Positions 4,725-6,237 of a DNA stretch of 6,237 nt are shown here, piece after piece. This stretch comes from Rickettsiales bacterium (GTDB taxonomy: Bacteria; Pseudomonadota; Alphaproteobacteria; Rickettsiales; Anaplasmataceae), in assembly GCA_031284675.1 (NCBI GenBank), contig JAITXQ010000003.1, positions 1 to 6,237 of the forward strand. The letters are read 5' to 3'. Made by a program: the position numbers and the translations under genes. Within the stretch, counting starts at the first letter, position 1; the number at the start of each line of letters is the position of its first letter. The notes under the pieces are model-generated. The model saw only the letters and a program-made list of their open reading frames with translations, did not search any database and had not been told where the DNA came from.

Positions 4725-5345
4725 AGCAAAAAAGGAATAAAGAAGGGTACATATAAACTTCCCTTAAAAGCAAAGCTGCAAGATTTAGTGAAAATAGCCC
4801 ATTTCAGTACTAGGTTGGTTAAACCACAGGGGCAAATTGAAAAAGATGGTAAAAAATGCGCATCTGTGGAAACCCGCAAAAAGCGAAAATAGATCAATTT
4901 TGCAGGCAAAATTGTGGGAAGCGGGTTGCAAGCTGAGATGGGGAACACTGTTGATTTATGAGCCATTTTGAAGGTTTTGATAAGGAGAAGCAAATGGCAG
5001 ACAAGGTACCCTTATAAAAACGGAAGGAAGTACTCTATGGAAGCTTGCAAAAAAATACTAGGGATAACTTTCCAAGGTGCGGGAAATATCAGCTCAGAGC
5101 CGTAAGTCTGAATTATTGTTGGCCAAAATCAATAGGAACTTGAGTTGGTATTTAAAAGGGGACGGCAAAGAAGTATTCAATCGTGGCCTTAAAATGCAGA
5201 TATAAGAAAGGCACGGGATATCCAACTTGATACAAACAGGACTGGGAATAAAAGCGTTTAAAAATCAATAAATTGCTGCTATGGAGACGATATTGCGTTA
5301 TAAAAAGGTGGTTTCTAAAGGAAAGAGAATTGGATGAATTAATTA
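4725..5345 (+). pseudogene. Unrecognised coding debris in several plus-strand frames
   Basis: No long frame survives, but protein-like pieces lie in order on the plus strand. In one frame: Y-K-L-P-L-K-A-K-L-Q-D-L-V-K-I-A to TAG 4890, N-F-A-G-K-I-V-G-S-G-L-Q to TGA 4959, and a Lys-rich piece with S-M-E-A-C-K-K-I-L-G-I-T-F to TAA 5103. The next frame gives SELLLAKINRNLSWYLKGDG and F-N-R-G-L-K-M to TAA 5203, followed in a third frame by D-I-R-K-A-R-D-I-Q-L-D-T-N-R-T-G-N. A small start site also exists (AAGGAG before ATG 4994), but only seven codons follow. This looks like one or two genes broken by many stops and shifts. I could not match the pieces to a family, and some may be chance. Confidence 0.35.
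4871..4927. other. Nested inverted repeats
   Basis: The outer arms AACCCGC (4871-4877) and GCGGGTT (4921-4927) are perfect complements. Between them lies an inner perfect inverted repeat, CAATTTTGC/GCAAAATTG (4895-4903, 4906-4914). The geometry is that of a two-level stem or a paired recombination or binding site, inside the debris field and about 640 bases left of the recombinase gene. Confidence 0.4.
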
Positions 5346-5368
5346 GGGGAATAATAAAAAAATAAGGT

Positions 5369-5374
5369 TATACT
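5369..5374 (+). promoter_or_regulatory. Possible -10 element (TATACT) close to a start codon
   Basis: TATACT lies 14 bases before ATG 5389. A good -35 box at normal spacing is not visible (TTAGGG at 5343-5348 is 20 bases away). No Shine-Dalgarno sequence lies between this element and the ATG, so a leaderless or near-leaderless transcript is possible. Confidence 0.3.
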
Positions 5375-5388
5375 ATTAAAATAGTGCT

Positions 5389-5541
5389 ATGAAAACAACA
5401 ACAACGACTATTCTAGCAGTACTTATAATCTTAAATCTGTCAGCCTGTGCGTTCTCGGTTAGCAGGCAATCATCAAAGGCGTCTAGTATATATGAAAAGA
5501 CTTGCCAAAAAGTATTAGTATCATACGAATATATTAGATAA
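5389..5541 (+). CDS. Very small lipoprotein, possibly truncated
   Basis: This encodes 50 residues. The signal MKTTTTTILAVLIILNLSAC has a good lipobox, L-S-A-C, with Cys20 as the likely lipidation site. The mature part is short and polar (A-F-S-V-S-R-Q-S-S-K) and ends S-Y-E-Y-I-R at TAA 5539-5541. The same frame stays open past this stop for about 43 more codons (E-E-T-K-E-L-K-E-K-D-D), running over the start of the recombinase gene, so the present end could be a premature stop in a longer lipoprotein. No ribosome binding site precedes the ATG. No family is recognised. It is the only small lipoprotein gene here on the plus strand. Confidence 0.6.
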   Translation: MKTTTTTILAVLIILNLSACAFSVSRQSSKASSIYEKTCQKVLVSYEYIR

Positions 5542-5569
5542 GAAGAGACAAAAGAACTGAAGGAGAAAG

Positions 5570-6237
5570 ATGACAACGGCGTTATCATTGGGAGGATTAC
5601 CAGCAGGCAGAAAATATGGACAGATAAACACAAAAGAAGAACCTGTGATAAATGAAGCAATGATGAAGAAGTTTATCGCATGTTTGGGCGTATCAAAAAT
5701 TACGCTGGCTAACTATGAATATGACTGAAATCAAAAGGGATTGTAAGGCCTCTTAGAAGCAATATTTTGAGTTATAAGAAGGAAATGGAGGGGATTAACA
5801 TCAACGATGATACTAATCCTAGCGTCAATAAAGCTGTCCTTTCGCTTCTTGTCAGTTGAAGGTCTTTGTCCAAACATAGCTGACAACATCAAAACTCCAA
5901 TTATGGCAAAAGGACATAAGAAAGATTGCTTAACATCCGATCAGATCAAATCAATTCTGCTAAGATATACAGAAATTATGCAGAAATACTTTAATCTGGA
6001 AAGAGAAATTACTCATTACTGCTGTTAGCTTTAACTGATGGGCTCCGCACAATAGAAATTAGCAGAGCTGACATATCAGACTTGAGAAAGACGAGTTCGT
6101 TAAGATTATGCCAGAAATAGCAGAAGCGGTAAGGGGGAATATCTGGCATTTAGAGGCAACGGCAAGACTGTTAAAAATAATGAAGAAATCCCGCTGTTTG
6201 AAAGCAGCAGTAATAACAGTGCAGGACAGAGAATTAC
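5570..6237 (+). pseudogene. Tyrosine recombinase/integrase, decayed and cut by the window edge
   Basis: ATG 5570 follows AGGAG (5561-5565). The first piece ends M-K-K-F-I-A-C-L-G-V-S-K-I-T-L-A-N-Y-E-Y-D at TGA 5726; this is the start of a SAM-like core-binding domain. Further pieces, with stops and shifts, are Y-K-K-E-M-E-G, then ASIKLSFRFLSVEGLCPNIA and IKTPIMAKGHKKDCLTSDQI, the linker into the catalytic domain. Next come LLLLALTDGLRTIEISRADI, which holds the first catalytic Arg (CGC 6046-6048), D-E-F-V-K-I-M-P-E-I-A-E-A-V-R, and EYLAFRGNGKTVKNNEEIPL. The residues that normally lie between S-D-L and the D-E-F-V-K segment, including the strand with the catalytic Lys, appear deleted. At least four frame changes and several stops make it inactive. 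The H-x-x-R and Tyr motifs would lie beyond 6237. It probably once mobilised a local integrated element. Confidence 0.85.

Noticed and set aside
4871..4927. Integron attC site
   Set aside because: Inverted repeats are present, but no core attC consensus sites and no array of gene cassettes are seen; the recombinase pieces do not show integron-specific features.
4721..4993. Minus-strand 90-codon frame
   Set aside because: It is antisense to Lys-rich plus-strand debris, so its Phe/Leu-rich translation is the expected complement of AAA/AAG codons; there is no ribosome binding site.
5376..5660. Minus-strand 94-codon hydrophobic frame
   Set aside because: It covers the plus-strand lipoprotein (lipobox L-S-A-C) and the recombinase start with its AGGAG site; its hydrophobicity mirrors Lys/Glu codons.
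1086..6237. Alternative genetic code (stop recoding) as explanation for the broken genes
   Set aside because: Breaks involve TAA, TAG and TGA alike, and continuation requires changes of frame, which recoding does not explain.
1..6237. CRISPR array, tRNA or rRNA gene
   Set aside because: No short regularly spaced repeats and no tRNA or rRNA signatures were found by reading both strands; the only repeats are the two kilobase-sized gene modules.

Overview
The window is AT-rich and carries an eroding stretch of bacterial accessory DNA. Most coding regions are small, several start with signal peptides or lipoprotein signals, and most are broken by 1-2 base indels, often in homopolymer runs. Clear Shine-Dalgarno sequences and TAA/TAG/TGA stops point to an ordinary bacterium using the standard code. 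The density of pseudogenes suggests a host-restricted or symbiotic lineage (Elusimicrobia/Endomicrobium-like would fit), but no marker gene here settles the taxonomy.

Layout. 1-348: no gene seen; a GC-rich first 60 bases, then weak dyads. 349-463: remnant of a small membrane protein (+). 577-955: a small exported protein (+) split by one extra base in an A7 run. 956-1085: convergent intergenic gap. 1086-4483: one long minus-strand cluster of ten small genes. In transcription order: W (two-segment membrane protein, broken), X-B, Y-B, Z-B (all broken), L1 (intact membrane/lipoprotein), L2 (intact lipoprotein), L3 (broken Pro-rich lipoprotein), X-A (broken), Y-A (nearly intact exported membrane protein), Z-A (broken). 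Gaps are about 2-60 bases, as in an operon. 4476-5388: one doubtful plus-strand ORF followed by unrecognised coding debris. 5389-5541: a very small lipoprotein (+). 5570-6237: a decayed tyrosine recombinase (+) running off the right edge.

Main observation. The three-gene module X-Y-Z occurs twice in the same orientation, about 2.1 kb apart. Z-B meets L1 with a 2-base gap, so L1-L2-L3 sit between the two copies. The copies carry different disabling mutations, so they have decayed independently, and comparing them lets the ancestral X, Y and Z proteins be rebuilt. X is a lipoprotein with an extra hydrophobic segment, Y an exported or membrane-anchored protein with a charged C-terminal domain, and Z a small protein with a Lys-rich tail. 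Together with W, L1, L2 and L3 this looks like an unnamed envelope-protein gene set beside an integrase relic, plausibly cargo of an integrated element. No function can be assigned from sequence alone.
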